A stretch of 64,000 nucleotides of DNA from Laburnicola sp. R22_1 (GCA_014281115.1 JACONQ010000012.1:2108001-2172000); one strand, 5' to 3'; shown: positions 28,601-41,728, counted from the stretch's first letter. The notes: generated from the letters alone by a model not told the origin. Numbers and translations are program-made.

Positions 28601-29102
28601 TTGGACACACTGGGACAAAGTCAGGTTGGACTCGGATGGTTATAGAAAGGCGGCCCTGCCCAGGTGAGCGATGAAAAACGTCATGTAGCCTGGCTGATCG
28701 CGGTTGCCTTCTGAATACATGGGCTGACTTTCGCGTTGATTGGAATGTGGAACGTGAGCGCGCGGCCTGCCTCGCTGAGAACCAAGCACTACAAGTACAG
28801 CGCCGGTATTGCGGGATCTTTTCTTGCAGGACGGCAACACGTTACATTCTTGACCAATTGGTCCCATTTGATGCATCTTCCCGTGTTTGCGGTATTTCCT
28901 ACTTCGCAAGTGTACCTCATATGTCTTACGATTTACAACATAACGCACAATGCACATGGCAAAGTATGAGCGGCTCGTTAAAGTTGACAGATATTCTTCA
29001 TGGAACTGGACTGTTGAACCTTTCTACTCAGTCGACTACCTTCCCAGCAGCGACATAGACATAGACCTAAGCCTTGTTCTCCTCCATCCGCCCACACTCC
29101 AA
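28601..29102. other. Intergenic, upstream boundary of methyltransferase 3' end
   Basis: Short overlapping frames only, none with a recognisable domain. Confidence 0.35.
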
Positions 29103-29957
29103 CTATTTCTCCACAATGCCAATCCACTGACTAGCCTTCATCTTAACACACCCATCCTCCACCGTCGTCCCAACCTGCGTCCTCAACACCTCCGCCAACT
29201 TATCCACCTCCTCATCCCACTTCTCCACATCCACAGCATGCCACCCACCAATCCCCGCCAAATACGCCCACGTCTTCTCACACCAGCCCCTAAACTCCCC
29301 CTCCGGAATCACCGCCACCGCCTCGCTCCGCTCCATCCTCACCTTCTCCTCCTTGAACCCCGCCTCCACCAAAATCTTCTTCAGCTGCTTCCCATCCGTC
29401 CAATTAATCGGCGGCGCAGGAAACGCCGCATCCCCCCGAAACGCCTTGTGCGCCAGCATAATAGGAAACATCCACGTAATACTCTCCCAGCAGTTAATAA
29501 TCGCCGTGCCCCCCGGCTTCAGCGTGCGATACACCTCCCTCGTCCCGTCGAGCCCCGCGCCCGCCAAGAAAATAATCCCAATGTTCATAATGTCGTAATC
29601 GAAGAAGCTGTCCGCAAAGCTGGTCTTCTCCGACCGCTGATTCGACACCTCGACGGGCCACGAGTTCTTGGTAGCATCTTCCTGCAGGACATCGAGGAAG
29701 GCCTGGTCGATGTCGGTGGCGTAGATTTTTACGTCCGGCTGCGAGGCGAGGATGAGGCGGGTGACGGTGCCGGAGCCGGCGGCGTTGTCGTGGATTACCG
29801 AGCCGGCGGGGATGCTGGGGATGAGGGAGAGGTTGTGCGAGGCGAACTTTTGCGTCGTCTTGCCGCCTGTGGCTTCGTACGTGTCGACTTTGCTTCGGCC
29901 GCTGAGGAGGGCGGCGGCCTGCTTGGGGGGGTTGGTCTTGGGGAGCTCGTGAGACAT
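29103..29957 (-). CDS. Class I SAM-dependent methyltransferase
   Basis: Single exon of 284 residues. Motif I is VIHDNAAGSGTVTRLIL (about residues 54-70), followed by an acidic loop KIYATDIDQAFLDVL (about 77-91) and the post-motif region YRTLKPGGTAIINCW, all as in Rossmann-fold methyltransferases. The sequence between (SFFDYDIMNIGIIFLAGAGL) corresponds to the strand-4 region. The first residue of motif I is D/N rather than the usual E-x-G, a common variation. The protein resembles small-molecule methyltransferases found near fungal metabolite genes; substrate unknown. No biosynthetic partner is adjacent. Confidence 0.85.
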   Translation of the reverse strand: MSHELPKTNPPKQAAALLSGRSKVDTYEATGGKTTQKFASHNLSLIPSIPAGSVIHDNAAGSGTVTRLILASQPDVKIYATDIDQAFLDVLQEDATKNSWPVEVSNQRSEKTSFADSFFDYDIMNIGIIFLAGAGLDGTREVYRTLKPGGTAIINCWESITWMFPIMLAHKAFRGDAAFPAPPINWTDGKQLKKILVEAGFKEEKVRMERSEAVAVIPEGEFRGWCEKTWAYLAGIGGWHAVDVEKWDEEVDKLAEVLRTQVGTTVEDGCVKMKASQWIGIVEK

Positions 29958-30304
29958 GGTTGGGTACGAGGCGGATGGGATCTGGGTGGCGTAGGTGGTA
30001 GGATGGATATGTGTTGGGTTTGGGGTTGAGTGAGCTTGGTGGACGGAGCTCGTTGTGGCAGAGGTAGCTTCTGCATCTTATACTGTGCATTCATGGCGGG
30101 GCGGTTAGCGCTTACGGGAATGTAGGCAGGCAGCTAAGTGTACATGCCCGTTTACGGCGTCACTGCTAAGACTTCAACAATATGCAATTCGGTCTTTCGT
30201 ACCCAATCACAACAACACACTAGCCTCAGCCCGTCCCGAAACGATATGAAATCAAGTACCTAGACCAAGACCTCACTAGACTACACGCTGCACGCAGGAC
30301 AAAC
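29958..30304. other. Methyltransferase promoter region
   Basis: About 350 bp with no supported gene. Confidence 0.4.
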
Positions 30305-30874
30305 CTAGAAGCTAGCCGCCTTTCCCCTTCCCCTACCTAATCTAAACTTGTGCTCCATTATCCCCACCAAGGGATCAGCCTCACCCGAATGATGGTGCGC
30401 TCTCCCGGGATTCCAGAGATCGTCCGCTTCCTTACCCGCATCACCAGCCTCGCCGACCGTCCACCGACCGACCTCGCCGAAAGTGGGGTCGGGGCATATC
30501 GGAACGTTCTCGGTCGCAGGCCGCGCCGCACCAACATATCCGAATCCTGCTGCGCCATCTCCGATGAACTGCCCCTCTGCTGCCGCTTCCAACGTCGGGC
30601 GAAGAGCTCTCTCCATTTTGGAGTCTCAGGACAATTGTGGATGGGGTTATTGATAGAATCGGCATGGTTTCTAATCACCCGTATCTCCTCTTCGGGCATG
30701 TTTATCAAGTCCGTTGCCCAAGTTTGTTAAGAACTCCGCAAGGCGACTAAGCGACGCTAATCTAAGTGTGGTAAGGCTATCTATATCATGACCCTCACTG
30801 TCCGTCTGCACAGTAGTGAACATGGCAGACTGGCTGGAGTAGAGAGACAGAAACATCAAGACTATGCAATGCAT
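30305..30874 (-). CDS. Possible small secreted protein (tentative two-exon model)
   Basis: Proposed exons 30679-30874 and 30305-30585 (intron 93 bp, GTGATT..GAAG) encode 158 residues. The N-terminus MHCIVLMFLSLYSSQSA resembles a signal peptide; the next part is Leu-rich (SLTTLRLASLSRLAEFL) and the second exon is Gly/Ala-rich (FIGDGAAGFGYVGAARP). Without the intron, frames on this strand are broken by TAG. The splice sites are weak and no family is recognised, so a chance arrangement is quite possible. Confidence 0.3.
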
Positions 30875-31106
30875 TCAAGTATTACATTTGGACTATGAAT
30901 CCGCCCAATCCTCCACATTAGGGGCCCAGGTTATCCACCGAGAACTGAAAACAGGAAAGCCTTTTGCAACCGTATACTCGTGCGCCATCTGGCGAAAGTG
31001 GTATCATCCATTACCAAAATAAACGCGAAATCAAGAAGAGTCGTGATCGTGTCCACAGAGAGTCATGCTGGTATATCGTACACGGAGAGCAATATGGAAT
31101 GGATGC

Positions 31107-33949
31107 TTAGATGTCACCTCGGAGGACCGGGTTGCTGGCACCGAGAGTGGTGTTGAACTCCTGCTGCTGGCCGGGCTGCTGAAGACCGGGCTGAGTGCCA
31201 GGGACACCGCCAGCGACGCCACCAGGGACAGGTTCGCTGTTGAAGGCACCATCCATCTGGTTGGCAAGACCAGCTCCGGCGCCGCCACCCAAGGGCTGCT
31301 GAGCACCGTATCCAGGCTCAGAGCCGTATCCGGGCTGGGTGTTAGACATACCCGTACCGGCATTTCGCTGGGCGCTGGAGAGACCAGCATCAGGTCCGTA
31401 GCCCTCGGGACGTCCATGGGGCTTGCGCTGAACAGCCGCAATCTTGGGCAGGCTGGACGTTTCTTTGGCAGAGCCGATCGAGAAGACAGGGCTCTCCCAC
31501 TTGTCACCCTTAGCAGCAAGGTCCTTGTACTCGGTAGCCTTGGTGCTGATACCGCCAGGTAGAGAGATGTTCTGGAACATGCTGTCGTGTTGAGTGACAG
31601 CCATGTTGACGTGAGTGTCCTTGGTCTTCTCCTGCATCTCCTTCTTCTTCTGCTTGCCTTGCATGACACGCTGGTTGGCAGCAGAGGCGTAGCGCTGGTA
31701 TATGTTCTGGATGTTCTGCGGGTCGGGGTTGCGCTTCGCATCCTCGGCAGCTTTATCAGCCTCCTTCTTGATGTCGTACAAGAAGGCGTCAAGCTGGTTG
31801 ACGTTGTCCTTGATCTGCTTCTCGAGGACGCGCTGAATGACGGGACGCATGACCTTGAGCAACAGAGGCTTGAAGAGGCTGAAGAGAAGCTTGTGGTTGC
31901 TCTGCTTCACCTTGATGTGCAAGTTGTCGATATCCGTCGTGACCTTGTTGATCTTGAAGTAGTGAGTGTCCTTGTCGGACGTGCTGTCGGCATTCTCCAT
32001 TTCGACCTTGAAGCTGAAGCCGCTGCCACCCATGAAAATATCCATAACACCCTTGTCGGTGATAGAGGGGAAGCCTTGCTTGCGCTTGACATAGTAGGAC
32101 ACGTCGCGGATATCCATCTGAACACCGCTCATGGACAACATAACCTTGTGCTTGTTCTTGCTCGACACGTGCTTGCGGCCCCAGCGCCAGTAGTTGTCAG
32201 ATCCGAACTCTGCAACATTGGGCGCAAGATTGTCACCTTCGATGACAAGGTTCTCAACCACGGCGTCGATCGTCGGGTCAGAGTACTCGATGCGGGGAAG
32301 GGGAACATAGCGGATGTTCTCGAAGAAGCCAGGTAGGATGACGTCAGTCAGATCCTTGATCAAGTGAGGCTTGAAGGCCATGTTGCCGTTCTCATCATGG
32401 CCGAGGTCGTTGAACAGCTTCTGGAGGGAGTTGGAGAAAGCCTTATTCTGGGGATCGGCGTCAAATTGCTGGCCGATGAACTTGAACTCGTCGGCAATAC
32501 GGTCCGTGTGGCCTCGGTAACGTCCACGGAGTAGCTCACGGCCGTCGTCGTACAGTTGATTCCACTCACGAGTGGAGGAATCCTCCATGATAAAGCCCTG
32601 CTGCGTCAGGCACTTGCGAATGTAAGTATCCATGTGCTTGAACCAGTTCTTGAGGTCAGGGTCGCGGTCAGCGTCCTTGTAGATCTGGTTGATCGAGTCC
32701 ATCAAGTCATCGAAGGAGGTGCTGTTCGCAAAGCGCTCCAAGAGTGTCTTGATGTTGGTCAGCATATTGTCATTCTTGGATAAGAGATCTGGAGAACACA
32801 CCTTGAGGTCAGCTTCAGCTAGTTGCAGGGCATCGTCCTGATGCGCACCTTGAACGGATCCCTTGCCCTGTAGCGCAACATCACGACCGTGTCCGGCGTA
32901 ACGCTCCGCGAGAGTGAGAAGGGTATCAATGGCTTGCTGGTAATCCTGGTGTCCCTGGACCTCGACAACCATCTTCTTCAGTCGCCAAATGGTCTGCTCG
33001 CGACGCTCCTCAGGCATCTTTCCCTTTAGGTAGCGGTTGAAACGCTCGCGCTGTTGGCGCGCGCGGTCCTTGTCTTCCTCGGGAATGTTCTCAGAAATGC
33101 GCTGCTTCGCCTCGTTGGCGGCATTCTGGGCATTGACGCCTGTGGGCTGACCTGTCTGGGCCTCTTGCGCGCCGGTCTGAGCAAGATCGCTAGGGTCGCG
33201 GGAACCTTCAGGATGAGCAGCTTGAGTGGCGTCACCCGCAATCTTGTGAGCATCCTGCTTGGAGAATGGAGACTTCTGCTGAAGCTGTCCACGGAGGTTC
33301 TGCTTGGACATATCTGGGACCTCGTGCCAAGTGTTGTCGTCGGCAGGTCGGTCAAGCTGGTTGAGCTGGTCTTCTCCCGGCTTGACCCGGTTGGCGGTGT
33401 TCTGGGCAGCATCGCCGGCCATGTCTCGTAGCAGGATGGTGGCATCTGACAGAAGCTTCCTGAACTGACCGTTGGAGATGATGAGCGTGCCGAGCGTGCG
33501 GAGACCCTCGAGAGCCTCGTTTCCATGCTGCCGAGCGGTGTCCTTGTCGACTGGCGCTCCCGGAAGCTGGGCATTGCCGCCTGAAATCTGCTCCGTCTGC
33601 CAGATGAAGTCTTGGAGGAGGTTGCCCTCGTTCTTGGTGAGCAGAAGGGTCTTGGCCTCCTCGATGACGCGCTTCAAGTCGGCAACAAGCGTCTGGCCTT
33701 CAGCCGACAGCTTTTTTGACGGCGAGTCCAACACCTTGTGCGCCAATGCCGAGTTGAGAGCAACATCGATCTGCTTGTTTGACGGGACCTTGCCATTGGA
33801 GAATGCTGCGGCGTGTTATTTACTGCTCATGAGGCCATTGTGGGCGAGTGCATACCTTGGAAGATGCCGTAGAGCTGGAGTTTGTTGTTGACGTCCCGCT
33901 CCTTCTGCTTCTCGTTGACCGGGACGTTGACGGCCTTGGACGACGACAT
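31107..33949 (-). CDS. Large BPI-like lipid-binding-domain protein
   Basis: Exons 33856-33949 and 31107-33805 (intron 50 bp, GTATGC..GCAG) encode 930 residues starting MSSSKAVNVPVNEKQKERD. The N-terminal half is helical and charged, with a linker rich in Gln/Ala. The region at about residues 545-760 (PRIEYSDPTIDAVVENLVIE, WRWGRKHVSS, LHIKVKQSNHKLLFSLF, VMRPVIQRVLEKQIKDNVNQ) resembles the BPI/LBP-type tubular lipid-binding fold that fungal databases call DUF4449, with DUF5923 before it. The C-terminal about 130 residues are Gly/Gln/Pro-rich (GYGSEPGYGAQQPLGGG). Role unproven; lipid transfer or septal-pore association has been suggested for relatives, which I cannot verify. Codon usage is strongly biased, suggesting high expression. 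Confidence 0.8.
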
Positions 33950-34849
33950 GGTGGTGTATCTATATCAGCTCGATGCGCCGGGGTATCAAATAAGAGTGGC
34001 AAGGCTGAGGTATTAGGGGTGGTGGGGAGGGTTGCGTGCGGTAGGATTGGGGTATCAAGAGGAGCGTGATGTATATGGGAGTGAGACAGCGGAGGCGCTT
34101 GACACTTATTTGGTTGCTGGGTCATCGTTGCCGTGCGCACGCGCGGCGGCAGGGTTCGTGGCACACGACGTCATAACAGCGACACGCAAAATTGCTCCCC
34201 GCAACGCCAGCGAACCTGGGCGAGCACGCCGAGCAGTGATTAGGCCGCCATGGATCGAGACCCTCTTGTGGGACAAAGCGACTCTGCCTCTCTATGCCGC
34301 GACGGGGCGCTGGCCTCGCCCAAAACAGGCCTGCGGGGCCCTTCCATGACGGCCGCCGGCGCCAGACATGTTGATCTGGCGTGCGTCATCGCATTCATTC
34401 TCGACACCTCCAGCGCCACACCTGTCCACGCCGCCGCGCAAACTGCCATCTGGATGCCCTGTTCCCCCGCCAATGGCCCAATCTCGTACAGCATCCTGTT
34501 TCCTGGGTCGTGTAGAGGCCGTGAAGTCAATTGTGAAGAACAGCGCCGGCCGCAAACACGCGGCACGACATCTCTGACCGTGTAGACGGCGGCGGATGAT
34601 TGTTGGCGCTAGTGTACGTGTGGCTTGGGTGGTTATGTCATATCAGCCGATTCGTCGTCTTCGGTCACCATGACGCTATACACTCACCATGTCTGAAGGG
34701 TTGGCGTTGCGCGGGAGATGCGCGTTCCAAGCTTGCAGCAGGGTGGCTCGGAACTATCGGGTGAATAACTATGCATAATTTGGTTGGTTGTAGTTCATTC
34801 AACAGTGCCGCTCCTGCAGCTAACCTCTACTCTCCTAGTAATAGTTATG
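33950..34849. other. Promoter of BPI-like gene and boundary to repeat block
   Basis: About 900 bp of GC-balanced DNA. Overlapping frames of about 110 codons on both strands at 34240-34585 show no domain. Composition changes sharply to AT-rich at about 34940. Confidence 0.4.
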
Positions 34850-34939
34850 TGGTGTTAATTGAATCTACCTAGGGGTAGGACGACAAAGGCTTTCATCTCA
34901 AACAACATGACAAAAAAAGCAGAGCCTCCTACTTAGTAA
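34850..34939 (+). mobile_element. SINE-like repeat, copy B (3' truncated)
   Basis: Nearly identical to the copy at 3150 (TGGTGTTAATTGAATCTACC.. AAGGCTTTCATCTCAAACAA.. CTTAGTAA) but interrupted at its 3' end by copy C. It is not RIP-degraded, unlike its right neighbour. Confidence 0.75.
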
Positions 34940-34949
34940 GTATTTTATA

Positions 34950-35064
34950 TAGTGTTAAATTAATTACTTAGAGATAGAATAATAAAGGCTTTTATTTTTA
35001 TTTTTATTTTTAAAAAAAAGAAAAGCCCCCTACTTAGTAAACAAAAAGAGCGTAAAAAGATAAC
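34950..35064 (+). mobile_element. SINE-like repeat, copy C (RIP-mutated)
   Basis: A 115-bp copy with many C-to-T and G-to-A changes (TAGTGTTAAATTAATTACTT, AATAAAGGCTTTTATTTTTA) ending GCCCCCTACTTAGTAAACAA plus GAGCGTAAAAAGATAAC. It is flanked by GTATTTTATA at 34940-34949 and 35065-35074 and is inserted in the end of copy B. Confidence 0.7.
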
Positions 35065-35110
35065 GTATTTTATACTAGCTAAATTAACTATATAAAAAGC
35101 TATTAAATTA

Positions 35111-35286
35111 GTATCGTAAGAGCCTAGAGCCTTGGCGCCCTATGCGCTAAGCCTAGGCTAGAATTATAGATATACTTATTTCCGTGCTCCTTAGTATATA
35201 TATAGATAGCCTGGCCTTTTCCTTTAGAAGCTAGTAGTCTAATAATAGATTACCTAAATCTATCTTTTTAGCTTCCTTTAATAGTT
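35111..35286 (+). repeat. 5' LTR of outer Copia element
   Basis: Direct-repeat partner of 53812-53986. Differences are mostly C/T and G/A, as expected from RIP. Confidence 0.7.
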
Positions 35287-37161
35287 ATAAGTCTAGCGCT
35301 TTAAGAATATAATTAATTTCTCTATATAATTAAACTCTAGAAAGTAAATTTAAACACTCTAATCTATTTAATAACCTAAGCTCGCTATTATAAATAAGGT
35401 AGCTTTCTTTACTAATTTTACCTACTACTTTAAAAATTATATAAGCTAGCTAATTTAGTATAGCTAGCTCTAATTTTATATTATATAAAAAAGCGTATAG
35501 AAACTAGTAAATTTAAAAGTATCTAATACTCTAAGTATAACAGCTACTACTCTAACGCTTCTAATAATATCTAAATCTAATAAAAATAATAAAGCTACTT
35601 AGTAGTACTAGCTATAAATATTTAAGTACTAAGCTTTTATAAGTAACTAGGTAATAAAGTCCTAGCGCCTCTAAAGCCTCTAGATATAGGTTAATAAATC
35701 TATTTCTCTAAAGCTTTTAACACTTACTATAATAAGTATGGTTAAGCTTAATATTTTTTTATACTCTAGAAGCTTATATAATACCTAAAGATAAAGCTTA
35801 CTCTAGCTAATACTATTATAAAGAATTTAGTATATACCTAGTATTATAGTTACCTAGATAAGGCACGTCTTAAAACTATAGATTCTAAAAACTAGTATAC
35901 TAAGTAGAATATCCTATATATATATACTAAAATATATAAAATTAAAGTAGTAAATAGTAAGCTTACTATTTAGAACTTTTTAAAGTAATTATTATAAATC
36001 TTATACTAAATTATAGGCGCTCTATATAGCAATCTATTATTTAGAACTTAGTGTTTAAAAAAAAATCCTAATACTTACTAAAGTAGAAAGAATCTTTTTA
36101 GCATTATTATAGTAGTAGACACTAAGCTTAAACTCTAGAGATGACGTATTTATAATACTAGAAGAATTAACACTCTAGTAAGCGTCTAAAAAGCTAATAG
36201 CACTCTAAAAAGCTTTATTTTAAAACTATACCCCTATAAAAAAGTATTTTAGCTACTCTATAGCTAGCCTCTAATAGACTACTAGAAGCTCCTTTTTGCT
36301 ATTAATAGCTAACTAATAATAAATAAACCTTTTAAGTATTAGAAGATTTTAGAACGTCTCTAAACTATTAAGTACTAAGCGCTTTAAGTAGTTCTTAATT
36401 AAAAAGGATATATTATTTCTAATAGTAAAGGAGCTTAGTTTATAGATAGTATTATTACTACTCTTATTAACTTAGTGCTCTTAGTAACTAAGAAGAGCGT
36501 AGGAGTATACTTCACTATAGACTTTAGCACTTACCTACTTTTTGTAAGTATAATACTTAATAATAGCATAGTATTACACCTTATTAATAGTAAGAAGCTA
36601 CTTATTCTAGATACTTTTAAGAAGACTATTAGTTTAGAAATAGTTAAGGCTAGTACCTAGGCATTTTCTATTATTAGAAGAGATAATTATTTACTTAAGG
36701 AAGTAATTAATAAAAAGTATAAAAAGTGTATAAAAAATCTAATATTAAAAGATATAGTAGTAGTTAAGGAGTTTGACCTTAGTATTATTTTTAAAGCTTG
36801 TCTACTAGCTAAAGGTGTATAGTACTTTAGGTTAGATAATACACTCTATATAGGCAGGCTAAACTAGAGTATTATACTAGCTAAGCTTAGATATAAGTAT
36901 AACTTTACTTTTATTAAATATAAGCCTCTTACCCTTTACCCTATAATTATAAGTGTAATACCTACTAATAAAAAGCGTAGATTTTAAATAACGCACCTGC
37001 GTCTTAACACTTCTATAGCATAGTAGATCTAACTTTTAAAAGTAGATAGATAAGTAGAGTATTAAAATTAAGCCTACGCCTTCTTATACCTATAAGCCTA
37101 ATAGGAGAGCAGAATAAGTAGAGTAAAAAAATATTATAAAAGTAATTAAGATAAGAAGTAG

Positions 37162-37455
37162 TGTAAATATAAGGGCGATACACGGCCTTATAGGGCTAAC
37201 CTATTAGAAACAGCTAGAATAGTTAAAAGAGCTAGTTAAATTAATACTATTCTAAGATAGTAAATAAGAAAGGGACGTAGGGGACCCTTTCTTATATAGA
37301 GGGCAGTATAGGACATAGGCCTACACTAGCTATGCGCTAATACTAACTAAGAAAGACGTCTTTAGAAAGGTAAAAGGTATAAATAAAGAAAAATAAGGTG
37401 TAAAAAAAAGGTAATAAGGTGTACTTAGTAGGAAGGCTAGTATAGAACTATTATA
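37162..37455 (-). repeat. LTR of middle element (left copy)
   Basis: Pairs with 49227-49520 at high identity; differences are mostly transitions. Confidence 0.8.
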
Positions 37456-39340
37456 TAACTCTCCTTTTAAGATCTAAAAATAGAAAGAAAAGTATATAAA
37501 AAATAAGGTGTTTTAGCAGATTTTTAATAGGCAATGCTATAATCTTTAGGACCATTACTATAGTAAGTAATGCTAAGTTTTCCTTCTAGGTTAGTAATTT
37601 AGTAGGGAGAAAGAGTGCTAACCTAAGTTATTTTAGCTAGAGTAGTTTTAATTAAATAGTTAATTCTATAGATAAGAGCTGCCTAATTTATATATTAGCT
37701 TCTTTAGTAGGTTTATAGTCTCTAGGTCTAGGGTTAAAAGTAAGACCTAGATTTTGCTATATAATTTCTAGGGACTAATCTTACTAGTAGCTTTCTTAGA
37801 TAGTAGGGATAGGGTAACTAAAAGGCGATTTGTTATCTAATAGTTTCTTATCTAAGAAAGGTAGCTTAATAGCCTTAACGCTACTATCTTTATTAAAAAC
37901 ATTCTTATAGCTTAGTTTTTAGTAAGCCTTTAAGTATATTCTAATAACTAAGATAGTGGGGCTAGAAAGCTAGATAGAAATCTCCTTAAAGATACTCTAG
38001 TTAGCTTTTAATAAGTAAGTTATTTAGTAAGTATAGTTTTACTTTTTAAGTAGGCTATTCTATTAGGTAGCGTTATCCTAATAGGAAGGGTTAGGTAGTA
38101 GAAAAGTCTATAGTAGAATAAGATTACTAGTAAAGATTAGATTCTTGTTATTTTTCTAATAAAGACGGCAGTCCTAAGTGTTAACTAGGCAGTTAGCTTG
38201 CTTAAAAAATTTCCTACTAATAATAAGATTATAGTCCCCTATTATATAGAAAATAAACTATATAGTAATGCTATATCTATTAATATTAAACTAGGCTATA
38301 AAATAGATGTTTCCTTTTGCACTTCTCTTTCCTATAAAGTTACTAAGGGGAATTAGTATCTTTAGGTAGAGTAGTTTGGCTTTAAGCTATTTTTAGATAG
38401 CCTTTATATATCTTAAAGTAATAAAGTTATAAGCACTAGCACTAGTATCTATTAAGGCTTATAATCTAAAAGCTAATTCTTAGAATTTAATTTACACTAG
38501 TATAACTAGCTAAAGGCCTTTAAATAGCTTAGGAACCCTTACTATTTTGCCGTCTATAGGTAGTAATTTTAGTTTAGCATCTATATTTTATAGTTAAAAT
38601 TATAGTTTATTGAGATTAATTAGTTTAGTAGCTCCTATATAAGTTACTAAGTTAGAGTAGTCTAGTAGTATATATTTAAAGCCTTATTATCTACTAAATT
38701 ACCTACCTTTAAATTAGAGTAGTAGGCAATACTAAGTTTATTTAAATTAAGATTATTATCTACTTTTATAGTTGCTTATATAGCTACTTTAAGGTAGTAG
38801 CATAAGTATAGGCCTCTACGTTTCTTATTACAGCTAAAGTAGGTGTTATGCTTTATATATTATACTTTAGTCTAATTATAGAGAGTTAAAAAGAAAAAAG
38901 TAGGTCTAGAATAAGGTGTTTATTTTCTAGTTACTATATATAAGAGTATTAATTTAGAGAGTAGTACCTTATAAAAAGTTCTTATATGCGCCTAGAAAGG
39001 GTTAATTATACTATTATTATAGAGAGTGTAGCTAACTATAGTTATCTAGCGTTTAATTACTAGGTAGTTAGTATTAAAGTCTTCTATTTCTTTTCAAAGT
39101 ATTAACTTAAGACTTCTAGTTAACTTAAGTTATAATTTATCCTTCTAGGTCTTTACGTCTAGTCTACCTTTTCTAGCTAGACTTTTAAAAGCCTATAAAA
39201 ACGTCTAGGTATCTATTTTATTAGAGAGAAAAAGCTTATAAAACTTCTTATGTGCCTATTAGAAAGTAAAGAAAATATAGTAAGTTTTTTTTAAAAATAT
39301 AAAAAGTGCTTTAGGTCTATAATCTTTTTAAAAGGTCTAA

Positions 39341-39627
39341 TGTCCGTACACTATATGGGTAAGGGCACCTAAGGGTGTTAAGGTTTTAATATTACCATAT
39401 AATAGCATTATGTAGGGATTATGTAATGCCTGTGCGCTATAGCCCGTGCGCTATAGAATCTTCTTCTTTCTATCCACACTCTCTTTAGAGATAAGCAATT
39501 AATACTAAGTTAGTTTTATTATAATATTTTCTTTCCTTATATAATTATCCTGTACACTCTCTATACTTACTAATATAGAGTATTAGATATTAATATCTAT
39601 ATAGCTAGCTATAGAGCCTATTTAATA
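39341..39627 (+). repeat. 5' LTR of inner Copia
   Basis: Starts TGTCCGTACACTATATGGGT; partner of 46553-46839. Confidence 0.85.
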
Positions 39628-41623
39628 CTAATTAGTAGTTAACTAATTCTTAACTGCAAATTAGTAAGAGTGAAGACAGATTATACAAGTTATTATTAGC
39701 TATATAATTTGTTTTGTTATACCCTATCCTCTATACATAAGAGGATAGCAGATTAAACCTTTATAGAGTTAGTAAGTAACTATCCCTGCTATATAAAATA
39801 AAGAAATCGATTATATAAGATATATAAAATCTATCCTTATCTATAGAAATAGTAGATTAACTCTTTTATTAAGTTAGTAAGTAGATATTGCTACTATACA
39901 AGATTTAAAAGAAGATAGTGTACTAAGCATACTACTAGTAACTATATAAATATATAGTTAGATAATAATAAATACTAATAAAGCGTGATTTTTATACAAC
40001 CAACCTATTAAATAAACTAGTTACATAATAACTACCCCTATCACTACTTTATATAAAGTCTCTACTTTTACTACCTCCACTTTATAAGACAACACTAATA
40101 TGTCTAAATATACTAGACTATATAATAAGTATACTAAAGGGATAGAAATATTAAAGGTAACACTGCGCAAGGAAACAAGACCTAAGTACTAAAAGAATAA
40201 GATTAGCCTAGTAGACAATCCCTCTCTATTAGAAATACAATTGTACATAGTATATACTATTACTAATTATTATGCGTTATACTAAAAAGGGATAGCTTTC
40301 TTAGAATTATTCTAGAAAGACTTTAAAGGATAGAAAGAATACTATTTTTTAAAGTTAAACTATGCGTTTAGAAGAGAGCTTATTATAGTCCTAAAAGAAA
40401 AGGGCATTATACTAAGGATAGACGCTAGAGCTATAAGTACTAGTAAACTATACAAAGTAGACTAAGGTAATATAAATGTTACTTATATATTACTACCCTT
40501 GCTAGCCTACTTAACTCTTTATACATAAATACTAAGACTAATCTTAAAGATATCTAAGCTAGTTAGGCTATTGTATAAACCTAAATAGAGTAAGCTACTA
40601 CTACTATAGACATCTATATAGCTGCAGATCCTTACAGACATTTTAAAAAAACCTTTATATAAGTACTAAGGATAATCATATTTATACAAATAACTAAATA
40701 ACTTACTACTCTTTGTATATAGTACCTAACTACTATTCTGCCCACCTACTCGCAATTATTAAATACTATATAGAATAGAATCACCACTAGTTAAATATAA
40801 ATTATAGACACTATACTAATCTATATTAACTAAGCCTATGCTATAATTTAACCTATATAAACTTTCGCCTAAGCACAACCTACCTTTTTAGAGAATTCTA
40901 GCTAACAAGATAATCTAATTTTAAAAGGCATAGAATAAGAATAATAACTATACTAAGGCTCTATATAATATTTTAGTAGATAAGACTAGGATTTTTATAA
41001 ATCTATACAGATGCCTAGATATTACTAAGGATTAATACCTAGACATCTTTTTAGATATTCTTACTAGCTATGCGGCACAGTATTACCTCTATACTATTTA
41101 CTCTAAATAATTATAGAAGTGCTTATATAAAGCACTTAATAGTTACTTTAATACTACTATTAACTATAACTAGTATTAGATAGACTAGACTATAATAACT
41201 TTTATATAATGCTAGCGCAAGAACCCTAATAAGAGTCTGTATAAAGTTCTAGAGGTAATAATTAATAGGCTTACTCTTGCATAAAGAGTATTAGGTGTAG
41301 ACTTCGCTAGGGAAATTTCTTTTTATACTACTATTGTATAAGTATACTATAGATACTTAGAACTAGAGTAGGCTATATTAATCCCTAAGCCTACTTATAA
41401 AGCTCTATTTACTAATATCTATACGTTAATCTAAGTTGTAATTAATTGCTAATCTAATTAGGACCTATAAAAGGTTAATATATACTATACTAATCGCAAA
41501 TATAACTTTTCTACATAAAGAGGCAGACTACTAGCCCCTTATAGATAAGGATTTTACGAACAATTTATACTATTATTATTGCGATTTAGATTCTAATTAA
41601 ATAATATTTATATAAGACTAAAG

Positions 41624-41728
41624 TTTTTACGCTCTTTTTAATTACTAAGTAGGGGGCTCTACTTTTTTTGTCATGTTGTTTAAGATGAAAGCCTTTGTCG
41701 TGCTACCCCTAGGTAGTTAATATAACGC
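41624..41728 (-). mobile_element. SINE-like repeat, copy D, inside the inner Copia
   Basis: A 105-bp copy in reverse orientation, flanked by perfect 15-bp duplications TATATAAGACTAAAG at 41609-41623 and 41729-41743. It keeps AAAGGCTTTCATCTTAAACA and CTACCTAGGGGTAG, so it is far less mutated than its surroundings and must have arrived after most of the RIP damage. Confidence 0.8.

Noticed and set aside
36475..36660. A 61-codon open frame inside the AT-rich block
   Set aside because: It lies in the internal region of the outer Copia and is a short gap between RIP-generated stops, not a gene.
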